DNA from: Imbricaverruca yamaguchii
Taxonomy: Eukaryota; Arthropoda; Thecostraca; Neoverrucidae
Assembly: GCA_034440575.1 (NCBI GenBank)
Contig: JAOTOL010001548.1
Span: 324,501-388,500, forward strand
Reading direction: 5' to 3'
Length of the DNA: 64,000 bases
Below are positions 1 to 13,406 of this stretch, one piece after another. A program made the translations under genes and the position numbers. Numbering within the stretch: the first letter of the stretch is position 1; each line of letters opens with the position of its first letter. The notes below the pieces were generated by a model that ran no database searches, had not been told where the DNA came from, and worked only from the letters and a program-made list of their open reading frames with translations.

Positions 1-1020
1 CGACAGTCCTTGAAATACGCTACCGACAATACTCGGTGTAATAATGTCAGGTCAACAACCGAAACTCAGGTCAAGGTCATTAAGTCGTCTAAGAAAGTAA
101 TGTAGTGTATCAATCGACACGTCTTGGCGATACCAGCACAATGACGGTAATTTCAGCCTTCTAGCTCCATGCAGTGCGATATAATGCGCAGAAATGTGTA
201 GTGATCTCAGGTAACCTCAGAGACCTTGGTGAGGTCACTGAGCAAAAATGTCAGCGGTAACATTGAGCATAGCTTCCATCTACATGCCACAACCGTTGTG
301 AGATCATTCCGAACGCAAATATGTAATCAGAAAACATTTGTATATTTTACCATAGTTCCATAATGGCCACGACCTGACCTAAAGTCAATGCTACGAAAAA
401 ACGATATACAAATTATGGTCCCTGATGAGATCATGGCGTCTTGCAAGTCTGAAATCAATCGCCCAATTATTGTGGAAGTTGTGCCACCTAGAACTCCGAG
501 TGCATTTTGGTCCCTTCGCCTGACCTGGTGACCTGACCTGAGACGACCCAGGGTTAAAAATGTATGAGAATATACGGAAAAGGCCATTGAATAGCTATGC
601 GAGGTTTGACCTTGCTAACCCGATTACTTTGGCGGCAAATGAGGAAAAACCGAGAGGGGGCAGATATCTACCCCGGCGTGCGCGGGCTAAGACACTGCTG
701 CTCTAAATATACACGCCGGAGCTAAAAAATAAAGGCACAACGACCCCTCAAAGCACAGCGGGGTTGATAAAGCATGCGGCCTCAAAAACAGGCTAGGTCC
801 TCGAAAATCGACATGGTCGTAGAAAAGGAACGAAAAGACAAGCCATTAACTGAACACTGCGGGGTCTGCGAAACCCGCCGATGCTTACAAATTATCGTCG
901 GTGCACAAAAAAAGTAGCAAAACTACATTTTTACAAAACAAAACTTACATTTGCATGTAAGTACATGTAAGTTAAGGTTCGGTACATTATATCATACCTT
1001 ACATATACTTTTTCATAATA
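1..1020. other. No gene seen; AGGTCA-motif-rich DNA
   Basis: No reading frame here resembles a protein I know. The stretch is scattered with AGGTCA/TGACCT hexamers (around 50-85, 365-380 and 525-545), the same motif that recurs in the repeat families further along. From about 945 the sequence passes into degenerate GTACATTTGCATGTAAG-type repeats. Confidence 0.5.
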
Positions 1021-1600
<580 letters not shown>

Positions 1601-3442
1601 TTTGTCCTAAAATCTGAGCTAATAAATCAGAGGAACTTAATAAAGGAGATCAAAATACACTCCAAACTAGCTCAAAATTTGTGTAGAGTCACGTTCAACA
1701 GGTATGTGTGAATGTTTATTAAATATGACACACGGAAAATACAACGCACGTATTAAGCTCAGGCTCCACCATCCGTGACCATCTCGGAGAAACGCGTCCT
1801 CGCGTCTTCCAGCATCGCAGTGATGTTTTGTAGTTTTTTCTCCATGATTTCTAGCATAGGCGTGATCACGGAATAAACGACGTGTTCATTTACTTTTCTC
1901 GGTCATTTTTTGTGGCATTTTACCTTAGTCTTTGTAACTTCGGCATTGCACTTGGTGGATCGATAGCGTAGGCTGGGCTTACTGTTGGTGTTGTTCCAGC
2001 AACAGCAATACTTGCGTGGCACAAAGCTTTGCTTGGTACACAGGGGCGGATCGAGGAACTTTCGTGGGAGGCACTTGTCGGAAGGGACGCCAGTTCTTCG
2101 AAGGAACGCCACTGCGCAAGTAGCTGGATGTGCGCCATCGGCTGCAAATCCGTGAAGCGACAGCCCGAAGTGAGGAAGGTGAAAAGTGCAATCGGACACA
2201 TCGACTTTCCATCCAAAGGGGCACCTTCATTCCCGAAGAGCGCCACTGACTGAACCCCGTGCAGCAGGAAGGCAGAGAGGATGCACTCGAGGTTTCCCGG
2301 AGGGGCACCTCTTCCTGGCTGGAGCGTCGCAAGCTTCTATGTGGTCACATTCCCACCCGGATCCGTCCCTGGGTGGGTATGACGGATGCTGTTGCATCCC
2401 AAAGGGGGATGGAGTAATTTTGCCCGATGGTCAAGGAAATACGAAATAGTGACCGAGTTGGCCGCTGGCTTCAGCATGTCTATAGAAGTGTCTATAAATA
2501 GTGACCGATTCAATGAGCTATTGACGAAAATCCACAAGGTTGGGAATTCATGAACGCACATGAGAACCCCGATCTAGTCCACAGAGTGGCTGGGCGCGAC
2601 CGTGTCATGCACGATATCAAGCGGCTAGCAGCGACAGAATCAAATCATCAACGAGGATTTGACTGCGCTCAGGGACGGATCCAGCAATCGTTATCGTTGG
2701 GGACGCACTCATCTGTATTGATGGGATTGTGAGGGGTGTGCATTCGAGTATCCCAGAGGGCCTTTTTTTCCTTGGAGGGGGATGTTCGGCTGGACGATTC
2801 AGGGGTCACTTCGGAGGTGGTCAGCTCTGTATGGTGGGTAATATGCCCCGTGCTTCTTTACAATTCTGCCCAGGAGACGATGTCTAGTAGTCTCGCATGA
2901 TAATCCCGCATTTACCAATGTAAGCGGCTTTGCACAGTTTGAATGCAACCCATTATATGGAAGTAGATTATAATAGAGAGGTGGGCAGGTGCTTCTTTAC
3001 CATCACCACTCGGTCAGAAAATGTCACTACCCTTCTCGGAATCTGCAAAATGACATCCACCTGGCGCACACATTTCATTGCTCCACTACCAGAGACTAGG
3101 GAACATGCCTCTAGATGGCGAGATGATAAGAGTGTGGAGGAACCTTTTTGAGGGGAAAGGGGCGCCACTCACTACGAAAACTTGATAGTATGTGCACTCG
3201 AATTCTCCTGGGTGGGCACCTTTTGTACTCAAAGTCTTCAACTGAATATCAGGCGGAGGGGGGGGGGGTGAACACGAGCATCCTGTAGGGGCACGTTTTT
3301 CCAGTTAAGGGAGCGCCACCGAAAAGTAGGTGAGCTAGTCTTCCGCCCCTTCGTTAGCTACGCCCATGGCCAAATATGCCATTGGGACAGAAGAGTGAAT
3401 GGAGAGAGCAAGATGCCCGACATAAATGGGAGAAATCTTGCA
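1601..3442. other. No gene seen; diverged GGGGCACC-type quasi-repeats
   Basis: Between about 2040 and 3350 motifs such as AAAGGGGCACCTT, GGAGGGGCACCTCTT and TGGGTGGGCACCTTTT recur every 40-90 bases, suggesting an old, heavily diverged tandem repeat. The same texture reappears at about 20.4-20.7, 37.25-37.44 and 52.56-52.86 kb. Several short frames exist on both strands but none has recognisable domains. Confidence 0.4.
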
Positions 3443-4424
3443 TTAACACGCACTGGAAGGCCACTGGAAATTGTGCGCAGTGGATGGAAGAGGCGGATTC
3501 CTCCCCTTAAGACCTCGGCTCCTATCATATCAAGAGCAACGAATCTCTCATGGTACATGCTGGTATGCTGGTGATCTCTATTAAGTGCAAATTCTATGAC
3601 ATTGGGTCAATATCTTCCAGGACAAAGGAGGTCACATGTGATGTCTTGCGTGGCTTGGCCTGACACGGCTATGGATCGCTGCGGTTGTGTTCAAATGCTC
3701 CAAAATGGGCATCAATGGTGTTTGGACGTAGCTAATGATGTAGTACGGATGACAGATCCGGCATTTGACGTCAAGTCGCCTATATATCAGCACTGTATCG
3801 GGTCAGTTCCCTGCCACAGTTACCGAAACCAGGCCCCCCGCCGGACCGGCGGGCGGCTCGGCGCAATCGGCTTCATGAAGAAAGGGTTGAAGTGCATGAA
3901 TGAAGTATGGAAGCGCTTAGGTACACAATGACAAAAACAAAAGTTTTCAGTAGGGAGTAATGCAATATGGCATGAATCACTTGACTGCCAATTGCGTCAA
4001 TGACAACCTCCCAATTAAGCAAGTCTGGTTCCATTCACCTGTCATGAATTTGACCTGAATTCACCTCGGTGACCTAGCGCGATCTTGAAACAGCATAGCA
4101 CAAAAATATACATCAAACAAGTCACTTCCTTTTGCCGAGAACACTTCCTTTTGCCTGGAGTACTGCCAAGAGCACTTCCTTTTGCCAATATACAGGAAGC
4201 GCATCAGCGCCGATTTTTGTGGTCTGACGCTACGGAATGTTTTGACTTTGATGGACTCTAACTCGACAAATTTTCCGCCAACTTTCGTTTTTATTCTTTT
4301 CTTTAAGTACACTTGTGAGCAGGTACACAAAATATGGCGTATGTCGACCAGTAAATCTGGAGATACCTACGGAAAACTGGAGGATGGGTGGATTTCGCCC
4401 CCCCTACTCCAGTGTGCGTGTTAA
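3443..4424 (+). mobile_element. TTAA-bounded MITE-like element, family B copy 1
   Basis: This ~0.98-kb element begins TTAACACGCACTGGAAGG and ends CCAGTGTGCGTGTTAA, so the tips are inverted and TTAA lies at both. It aligns along its length with 13,011-14,020, including a GC-rich core (CCGCCGGACCGGCGGGCGG near 3840) and the AGGTCA-containing 3' third. There is no transposase, so it is non-autonomous. TTAA targets with short terminal inverted repeats are characteristic of piggyBac-type elements; assignment to that superfamily is inference. Confidence 0.75.
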
Positions 4425-5900
4425 TTTTATAGCATGTAATGGTAAATGATGAGCTGAAAATAGGATTTTGCTTTGACCACTCCTAGCCCAGAACCGAATC
4501 GCTTAAATATTATAATAGGTAGATGCTTTTTAATGATGATGGATATTGGCACCTACATCTTTGTTCTTCCTCACTTCTGTTTAAAGAATGTGCTTAAATG
4601 ACATCTTCTTTTTCAAGAATGTGTTTAAATGGCTAAATTCGAATACAAAATATTAAGTCTAGTCTAGGTACGCCTCTGAATTGCAACCAGAACATGAAAG
4701 CTTTTCTGCTACCCGACACAAGCATGAGCATTCGCCAGTAAACGGCATGCAGATAAAATATCCGCTCCCTGTTACAAGTAATGGAGAAAACGGCAACGAA
4801 GTTCAGAAATATGAAGACGCTTTGGGGTTTCATGTCATACGTTATCTTCGTGATTTCCGTCTACTCAGTAATTTCAGTGCCGACTTTTTCTATTTACATG
4901 TGATGTGCTTTCTGTTTTCTCCGAAATGTTGCAGTGAAGCCCACGCCATAGCTTTTCGCATGCACCGAACCTTACCCGGTATCGGATTTCACGGAAAAAC
5001 TGACTTGGCTACTGAAAATACAGATAGTGAAGCCCGGCCTTTACAACATGACACCAAACATTCATTATGCATCTAGCCAACAACCAGGCACCCACTGAAG
5101 TATGAATGGCCAAAAGGTTTGCAATTTCGGTACGAAAGGATTTGTGCGCCATGGACTGCAAACAGCTGTGAAAGCTTCAAAACGTGCAAGACTGTCAGAT
5201 ATAAGGTGGCACAATACATATCGCATTTCAACGCACAAGTGTATCCACTAAGCCCATCACTACCTACATGAACACCCCGCCGGCCGCAAGTAACAACCAG
5301 TATAAGACGCCATGGGGCGCTGGAAGAGCGAGAGTTAGTGCTGAAAGCACGGTGTAGTTGAATGTGGCTTCACGCTCATCAGCCAAGGGAGCTTATCTAA
5401 TTATCTAATTATTTTACAACATGCGCCGTCAAGGGTGACGAACTAAAGCCACCCCAGCTGTGATGCATTTGCCAAATTGCATCATGACTCTCTCGAACAT
5501 TGCCATGACGCGTCGCCGCCGAGCTAGTCTGAGCGGCGGACGACGGCCAATTGCGCCTGCGAAATCCATAGCAAACTGCTCGGGCGAGGTGCATATCGCT
5601 GCAACACCAGAGGCGCCACCACCGGGCGGGGGTGGGGTGGGGAGGAGGGGACTGGAGGCAGCCAACAACTGTCGTAATGCAGGGGATGGTGGCAAGCATA
5701 TATTCCCCTCCCCCTAACAGTTCAGGAAGGCCAAAGCAAAAAACCAGGTCCATCGTTCTGTGCGAGGGGCCCAGGCCAGGAAGTATGCATATTCGTGCTG
5801 ACATTCCCCTAGGCTTCACGAACGTACCTAAGATTCGGTCGGCAGAAGGCCCATGTCAAGAAGGCAAGTGCCACGAAAGCCAACAAACCTCAACACCTGA
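4425..5900. other. No recognisable gene
   Basis: An open frame at 4681-5076 (plus) is AT-rich with no motif I recognise. At 5430-5700 a GC-rich island gives overlapping frames on both strands without family features. I see nothing supportable as a gene. Confidence 0.4.
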
Positions 5901-6640
5901 CATGTGACCCCAGTAAGTCGCCCAAAATTCCTAGGCAAGGAAGCCAACAACCCATGACAGGATGTGCTAAAGCTCATAAAAGGCCTCAACACCCGTCACA
6001 TGACCCCAGTATGTTGTCCGGACGACATAGGTCAGGAAGCCCCAAAATTATGATGAGAGTTGCCCATGGATGGGAGGCACTCATGAAAAGAAGCCAACAA
6101 CCGACAAGGGCCTCATGATGTTGGTCGGAGGCCCAAGCAAGTAGGCACATTAGTATTGATACGAGGCCCATGAGCTCGCGAGCACGCCCCAACACATAAC
6201 ATCCGGCTTTGGTTTTGTTGATAATCTCGGTATGAGGCTCGTAAAGGTCACAAGGCCCAACGCCCAGTCGGAGCTCCCACAATGTAGTCCACAGGCCCAA
6301 GAACGGCAGAGTCATTGGTACTGATAGGAGGCTCCCCGATCTCACAAGAACACCCGAATTCTCAGCAGACGACACCATCATACTTTCTGGAAGCCGTAGG
6401 TCAGGCGCCTTGTCTGGAAGCAGGCCTCTGAAGAGTACTTAAAGACCAAAAAGTGCAGTGAGACCCCTGAGCTTAAGGAGTCCCCCAAATTGGCGCTATA
6501 TGACCTATGCAGTCGATGCGCCTCTAAACTACAATAACTATGGAGGCTCAAAGGACTAAAATCTTTATGAAGAACCGCTTTCCTCTCCCCTGAATGAACT
6601 TGGTGGCTCCGTTCCTTCACAAAACCCTACGTTTTGGCAA
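5900..6640. repeat. Degenerate GGCCC/CAACACC quasi-repeat block
   Basis: Motifs such as AGGAAGCCAACAACC, GGCCTCAACACC and GAGGCCCATGA recur about every 40-50 bases with many substitutions. This looks like a decayed minisatellite. A copy of the ~60-bp mini element (6488-6540) lies inside it. Confidence 0.5.
6488..6540 (-). mobile_element. ~60-bp mini-retroposon, copy 1
   Basis: It contains GGCGCTATATGACCTATGC followed by AGTCGATGCGCC and TAAACTACAATAACTA, matching the core found at 22.9, 55.7, 57.2 and 62.7 kb. The surroundings are degenerate repeats and no target duplication could be seen. Confidence 0.55.
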
Positions 6641-7019
6641 CAATTATGTGCATCTTGGAATGTGATTATGTGAAAGTTTATGCGTATCTTGGAAAAAATA
6701 ATAGTGACCAAAACTGGCAGGAATCAAAAGGCAAAGCCAACTGCAACTCAGAGTGACGAAAGCGGGGTGGGGAACGCCATTACCAATACATTCAACATTT
6801 TCACAAGCTCGACGGTCCGATAGGATCGGGTTTGAATTTCCACATGTTTGTTCACATTTCAAATGTTCTCACTTCACGCTCACAATTCATTCTCTACTGT
6901 TTGCCGCACCTTCTGGCTTGGCTGCTTTTACATTAGCCGATGAAAGAGCAATGGTTCTTCTGTTCGTCATCCTCTGCGTCACATTTTCTCCATCAACAAG
7001 AGTCTTTGCACTGTCTCCT

Positions 7020-7500
7020 ACACCCATGGACAAGCGGGCGATTGGTTCGACCGTTAGATACGATGTTAGAGCAAGAATACATCGCCATGAGAACAGTGAG
7101 GTAGCATAGGCACGGTGGTGAAGTTAGAGCAAGAGAGGGATCGCCATGGGAACGGTAAGGTAGCATGGGCACGGTGATGAAGTTGGAGCAAGAGTGGTAT
7201 CGCCACGGGAGCAGTAAGGGAGCATAGGCACGGTGGTGAAGCAGCACCAAATATGGCGCAGCAACTTCACCGGTGCCGTATAGTTGCATCACCGAGAAGG
7301 AATAGATACAGCAACAATTTCGTATCGGTGATGTCTATTATCTTGTCAAGGATGCACAGTGAAATCAGTGAAGTGGAGCAGTGACGCCATATAGACCATG
7401 TGGTTATGTCGCTGTTGCAGTATCGTGACAGCAATACAAAGGTATCGTGATGTCTCCAACTCTGTTCGACAGCGACACTTTGGCAGGACAGTGACGTCAC
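7020..7500. repeat. Repeats abutting the protease stop codon
   Basis: At 7065-7250 a ~64-bp unit (GAGCAAGAGTGGTATCGCC... GGTAGCATAGGCACGG) occurs about three times. From 7270 to 7520 shorter units built on TATAGTGACGTCA / CAGTGACGTCACTG run up to and into the last protease codons: the final coding bases are themselves a repeat unit. In protease sense this is 3' UTR or downstream DNA. TGACGTCA is the CRE palindrome, but function is unproven. Confidence 0.6.
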
Positions 7501-7676
7501 TGAGACGGTATAGTGACGTCAGAGTTGGCTTGGATCCAGTCGAGGTACGGCGTGATGCGTGTGAAGCCGCTGGGCAGTCCGCTCTCGCAGCCAAATCTCG
7601 AGCCCCAGCTGACCACGCCCACCTGGACGGCGTTGCCCTGATCTGAGGTGACCTGCAGCAGGCCGCCCGAGTCGCC
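7497..7676 (-). CDS. Protease terminal exon with catalytic serine
   Basis: Acceptor TTGTGCCGCAG|GGC. 59 codons plus [13 protein letters not shown] (nucleophile Ser; Leu replaces the usual Pro after GDSGG), [15 protein letters not shown] (SWG substrate strand, Cys220), then [16 protein letters not shown]. The last residues SDVTIPSQ are encoded by CACTATACCG/TGACGTCA-type repeat units that continue into the 3' flank. Confidence 0.92.
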   Translation of the reverse strand, partial: GDSGGLLQVTSDQGNAVQVGVVSWGSRFGCESGLPSGFTRITPYLDWIQANSDVTIPSQ

Positions 7677-10600
7677 CTGCGGCACAAAATGGCAGCAGCT
7701 CAGTTGGAGGACATGACGGTCCTCAACGGACACGAGACATAGGTGTAGGCTCCGCAGAATGATTTGTGCTATCAACATCTGATTCAGCCACATGGTTTTC
7801 ACGGAGCATCGTGAATTAAATATCAAGCCGTGGCAATTATTTGTGTTGCATTGGCAGAACGAGCTATACACACGCTTCCAGCAGTGCCGGAGATTCGTTC
7901 AACACATGTGTCCCGGCGTGGAAGTCGAAATAAGGGCAGCATACTTTGAGCACGCAACACAATACAAACTCCATCATCACCTGTTGGCAGCCCGCAAAGC
8001 CGCCCGCGTCTCGTCGTGTCGAGAGACTCCATCACACGACATGGAGCCAGACGCACGAGCCATGTGGGCAAAGACAGATCCAGCAGACCATCTTGAGCGG
8101 GTCGGGAAAGCGGCCCCGGAAGTGACGCGCATAAGCCCAGTCAAACATTATACCCAGTTCCGAAAATAATATCGGGTTTCCTAAAATAACGATGTGAAAT
8201 AAATACTGTCCGAGGAGAACACGTGAAGGAAATACCACTTCACAAATGGCTAATGTTAGGAAGGAGGGAGGATGGGCTTGAATTGACCCTTGCGCCGTGA
8301 CAACACTCCTGCAGGCCGGGTCAGGGTGTGCCCGATGCGCTTCCCACCCACTCACCGCACAGGCGGCAGCGTCGTGACGGCCGGCGACGCACAGCTTCAG
8401 AGGCGACACCATGGCCGGCCAGGCCAGCTGGCAGCGGCAGTTGGACATGATGGCGGCACTGGCCACCCGCAGCGTGTCGACCAGACTCTGACCGGCGACC
8501 CGGCCTCCCCAGCCCAGCAGCGACCCGGTCACGCCGGCGAACGTGTGGCCCGCCTGCACACCGGCGACGCCCCGGGCATGGGTGCTCGTCACATGGCACG
8601 GCATGGGTGCTCGTCACATGGCACTGGATGGGTGCTCGTCACATGGCACGGGATGGGTGCTCGTCACATGGCACGGCATGGGTGCTCGTCACATGGCACG
8701 GGATGGGTGCTCGTCACATGGCACGGGATGGGTGCTCGTCACATGGCACGGGATGAATGTTCGTCACATGGCACGGGATGGATGCTCGTTACATGGCACG
8801 CTCAGCGACAAGGCAAAGGTAATGATGTCGCAGCAGTGGTGTTTTTGCTCAGTCCATTCAACGAACCAATGCGAATCTTTCATCTAGTAATATTACGGGA
8901 TTGCACCTCATTGGAATCCGTACTCGAACCGGGTGATTGAATAGTCATCTGAAACGGTACAAGCAAATGAAGCCATGTACACTGCAGATAGCTGGACAAT
9001 GCATGTGTATTGCCGGTACATGGCTGTACATTCCTGTACATAGCTGTTCATAGCTGTGCATTACTGTACATAGATATGCATGGCCTGCACAGTGCCCGTA
9101 CATTGCCTGTGCATTGCCCGTACATTGCCTGTGCATTGCCCGTACATTGCCTGTATATTGTTTGTATATTGCCCGTGCATAGCCTGTACATGGATTTACG
9201 TTGCTTGTACGTAGCTGTTCATTGCATGTTTACTTTGCACTGGCAAATGAGAGCTTTATGGCTGCCATCTGAAGGTATCATTTTGGGGAAAGCTACTCAT
9301 TCTATGGCTATTATATGCACGTTCATAGGTGCAGCCAAAGTTGTCCGCGCCCCTTCTCTTGGCAACCAAAAGTACATGGGATCAAACACGCATTTTGCAG
9401 AGTTACTTCACGGAAAACCGAAATGTTTCGGCATGCGTGGCGGGACGAAAGCGTTCTTTGCTGCGTGGCATTTTTTTAAAGCCCCCCTCCCCACCCCCAC
9501 CCCTAAGAAAGTCCTGGCTGTGCTACTGCGCACTTAATGCATTGAGCACATCGGGTTTCAATGGCTGCTTTGTATGCGGGTGACGTTTCGTATATTTTTG
9601 GACGACGTCGTACCCATCCAATGCTAAGACGTGCTGAATCAAAGTTGAGTCAGACGAATTCGAAGCGTCCTGACGTCTGCTCTCTGAACTTCGCTGCGCT
9701 TTGATTCGGACCGTGGTTTATAGCCAGGACTCGGTGCTCAGGCTTATTCTGCTGCCTCCAGTCTGACCGCTAGCGTGTGACTTTGGCTTTGCCCGGTGAC
9801 CCGACCTGACCTCGGAGCTCTCACCTGTGCTCTGGTCGGCAGACAGATGGGCTGTATGCCGACAGAATAGTCCACCGGCCTCTCCAGGCGCAGCAGTGCG
9901 ATGTCATGCTGTACTGTCGCCGAACTCCAGCCAGGGTGGATGAGGGCTTCCACAGCTGCCAACTGTGGAGCAGCCAAATTAGCCCAACTGTGAAGCACCC
10001 ACATCAGCCCAACTGTGGAACAGCCACATCAGCCCAACTGGAGCAGCCACATCAGCCCAACTGTGAAGCACCCACATCAGCCCAAATGTGGAGCAGCCAC
10101 ATCAGCCCAACTGTGGATAAGCCACATCAGCCCAACTGTGAAGCAGCCACATCAGCCCAACTGGAGCAGCCACATCAGCCCAACTGGAGCAGCCACATCA
10201 GCCCAACTGAAGAAGCCACATCAGCCCAACTGTGGATAAGCCACATCAGCCCAACTGTGAAGCAGCCACATCAGCCCAACTGGAGCAGCCAAATCAGCCC
10301 AACTGGTGAAGCCACATCAGCCCAACTGTGGAGCAGCCACATCAGCCCAACTTGAGCAGCCACATCAGCCCAACTGTGGAGAAGCCACATCAGCCCAACT
10401 GTGAAGCAGCCACATCAGCCCAACTGGAGAAGCCACATCAGCCCAACTGTGGATAAGCTACATCAGCCCAACTGGAGAAGCCACATCAGCCCAAATGTGG
10501 AGCAGCTACATCAGCCCAACTGGAGAAGCCACATCAGCCTAAATGTGGAGCAGCCACATCAGCCCAACTGGAGAAGCCACATCAGCCCAAATGTGGATAA

Positions 10601-12271
10601 GCCACATCAGCCCAACTGTGAAGCACCCACATCAGCCCAACTGGAGAAGCCACATCAGCCTAAATGTGGAGCAGCCACATCAGCCCAACTGGAGAAGCCA
10701 CATCAGCCCAAATGTGGAGCAGCCACATCAGCCAAACTGGAGCAGCCACATCAGCCAAACCGGAGCAGCCACGTCAGCCCAACTGTGGATGAGCCACATC
10801 AGCCCAACTGTGAAACAGCCACATCAGCCCAACTGTAGCAGCCACATCAGCCCAACTGTGGAACAGCCACATCAGCCCAACTGTGGAGAATCCACATCAG
10901 CCCAACTGTGGAACAGGGACCTGGGCGTTGGCGCTGCCAAACCAACGTTCGATCGCCCAGTGATTGCGATATCGTTACACTAGGTGTCTATGCAAAAGTT
11001 CCCGGTTGGAACAAGTACTCAAAAATGCATGGCTACATAAGGCTAAACGTGTATAATTTCGAGGTATCCTTTTTCCTTCATATCAAATTTGTCACATATT
11101 GCACTAAATCTCCTGATACGTGTCTCGTGTAAGAACACACCTTCAAGACTCAGCAATAAATACTAATATCAATGCGGGTCGAGGGGGTGCTGCGACCATG
11201 ACACCTCATGAATGTTAAAATCAAGACTACATGCAGTAGGTTTTTAATAGACAGTGCTTTAAACACATTATTCGGGAGTCCTTGCATCAGAAGCTATCCA
11301 GTATGATTAAAAAAAATTTTTTTGAAGATTTCAAAATCCTCAGACTAGTTCCAAACGAGTTTCGGGGTCCGCCAGTGATTAATGCTGATCCCGACCATAC
11401 TGCATGAATACTCACTGATGCGGATATATAGCTAATACGAGCACAAAACGGCAGCATCTGGCCGGCGCCGGTTAGCGTTCCTGCGAGCCGCACATGTCGC
11501 CGCAGCCGGAGCCTTTGCGTCGGACGTACCCTGATGCTGTGGGGCCCAGGCTGCCGGAGCGTGTGGTAGCCGAGGAAGACGGTGGCGGCGCCTGCCCGGT
11601 ACACGCAGTGAGCCGCCGTCAGCACGAACCGGCGGCTGATGAGCGAGCCGCCGCACACGAAGCCGGACCGACCTGCGACACCCAACCACGCCCCGGTCAG
11701 TCGGTCTGGTGATCAGCCGGTCTGGTGGTCAGCCGGTCTGGTGGTCAGCCGGTCTGGTGGTCAGCCGGTCTGGTGGTCAGCCGGTCAACTGGTCAGCCGG
11801 TCAGCCTGTCTGGTGATCAGCCGGTCTGGTGATCAGCCGGTCTGGCGATCAGCCGGTCAACCGGTCTGGCGGTCAGCCGGTCTGGCGGTCAGCCGGTCTG
11901 GCGGTCTGGCGATCAGCCGGTCAACCGGTCTGGCGGTCAGCCGGTCTGGCGGTCTGGCGGTCAGCCGGTCAGTCGGTCTGGCGGTCAACCGGTCAGCCGG
12001 TCAGCCGGTCAGCCGGTCTGGCGGTCAGCCGGTCAGCCGGTCTGGCGGTCTGGCGGTCAGCCGGTCAGCCGGTCTGGCGGTCAGCCGGTCAGCCGGTCTG
12101 GCGGTCAGCCGGTCTAGCGGTCGGCCCGACCAGCTACCGATAGACGGTCTAACGTTTGAAACCGTGACGATTGGGCGGCTTGCGTCGGCCTAATTGTTGG
12201 TTCTTCCACGACCAATCTCGGTCCACGCGTTTGTTATACGCGACCCAGTCATCGCTGAAAATGTTGCGGTA

Positions 12272-12348
<77 letters not shown>

Positions 12349-13360
12349 ATGTATTTATATATATAAATATGTATATATATACATACATACATATACATAT
12401 ATATATGTATATATATACCTGTGGCTCTTGTTAGGACAAAACACTGACTAAATAACGTCATGACCAGTTTGCCACGATTCCGCAATCAATAGCACCAGAG
12501 GTGTCAGATGTCACTGCGACCGTGAACTTTGTAGAAGAGCCAAACGTTTTGTCCAAGCGAATTACAGGATCAATTCCCTTGTCACTGCAAAGTCGTAGCA
12601 GCCAGGCAGGCATGGCATAGCCCTGCCATGCGGGTGGTTGGCCTCGACTCATTCCATGTCAAACCAAAGCAAGATTGTGAGGAGAAAAAAGCAGGTTGAA
12701 AACGCAGGCTTACCTCTGATGACATATATATGCTGGCCTAGTCTATCACAAAGGTGGCTTTATGTCCAATTCTCAGACCTACCATTTCGCAGGATAAGTA
12801 GATAACTGATGGCACTATCAGACCTGGAAACCAATCCATTTCAACCGGAGCACTGGGAAGGCCTGACTTATGAATCAATCGATGGTACGCTGGATTATCT
12901 CTGAACCCTGTTTATCCTACAGTTGATGCATTTAATTAGTTAAACTACTCCGAGGTGGAGCTAAATATTAATTGAACAAATATCCTACATTCCAGAAATG
13001 TTAAAAATATTTAACACGCGCCCTGGAGGGCCACTGAAAATTCCGCGCACTGGAGAGGGGGGCGGATTCAGACACCCCATGTCATCTCGGCTCCTGTTAT
13101 AACTAGAGTACCGAATCTTGCCGGGCACATGGGTATGGTGGGTATCTCCATAGTGTGCAAATTTCATGACCTTAGGTCAAGATCTTCTAGGTCAAATGAC
13201 GTCATGTAAGTCACATTGGCTTATTGCATGGCTTGACTTTCCATGGCTATGGATCGATGCGATTGTGTTTAAATGCTCCAAAGTGCACATCAATGTTTTG
13301 GACGTAACTAATGATGCAATACAGATGGTAGATCCGGTATTTGGCCTCAGATGAAAATAT

Positions 13361-13406
<46 letters not shown>

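Noticed and set aside
4681..5076. 131-residue plus-strand frame
   Set aside because: No recognisable motif or splice context; could be real but cannot be supported from the sequence alone.
9906..10983. His/Gln/Pro-rich plus-strand repeat proteins
   Set aside because: Shadow of the acceptor-derived array; the protease exon lies on the other strand.
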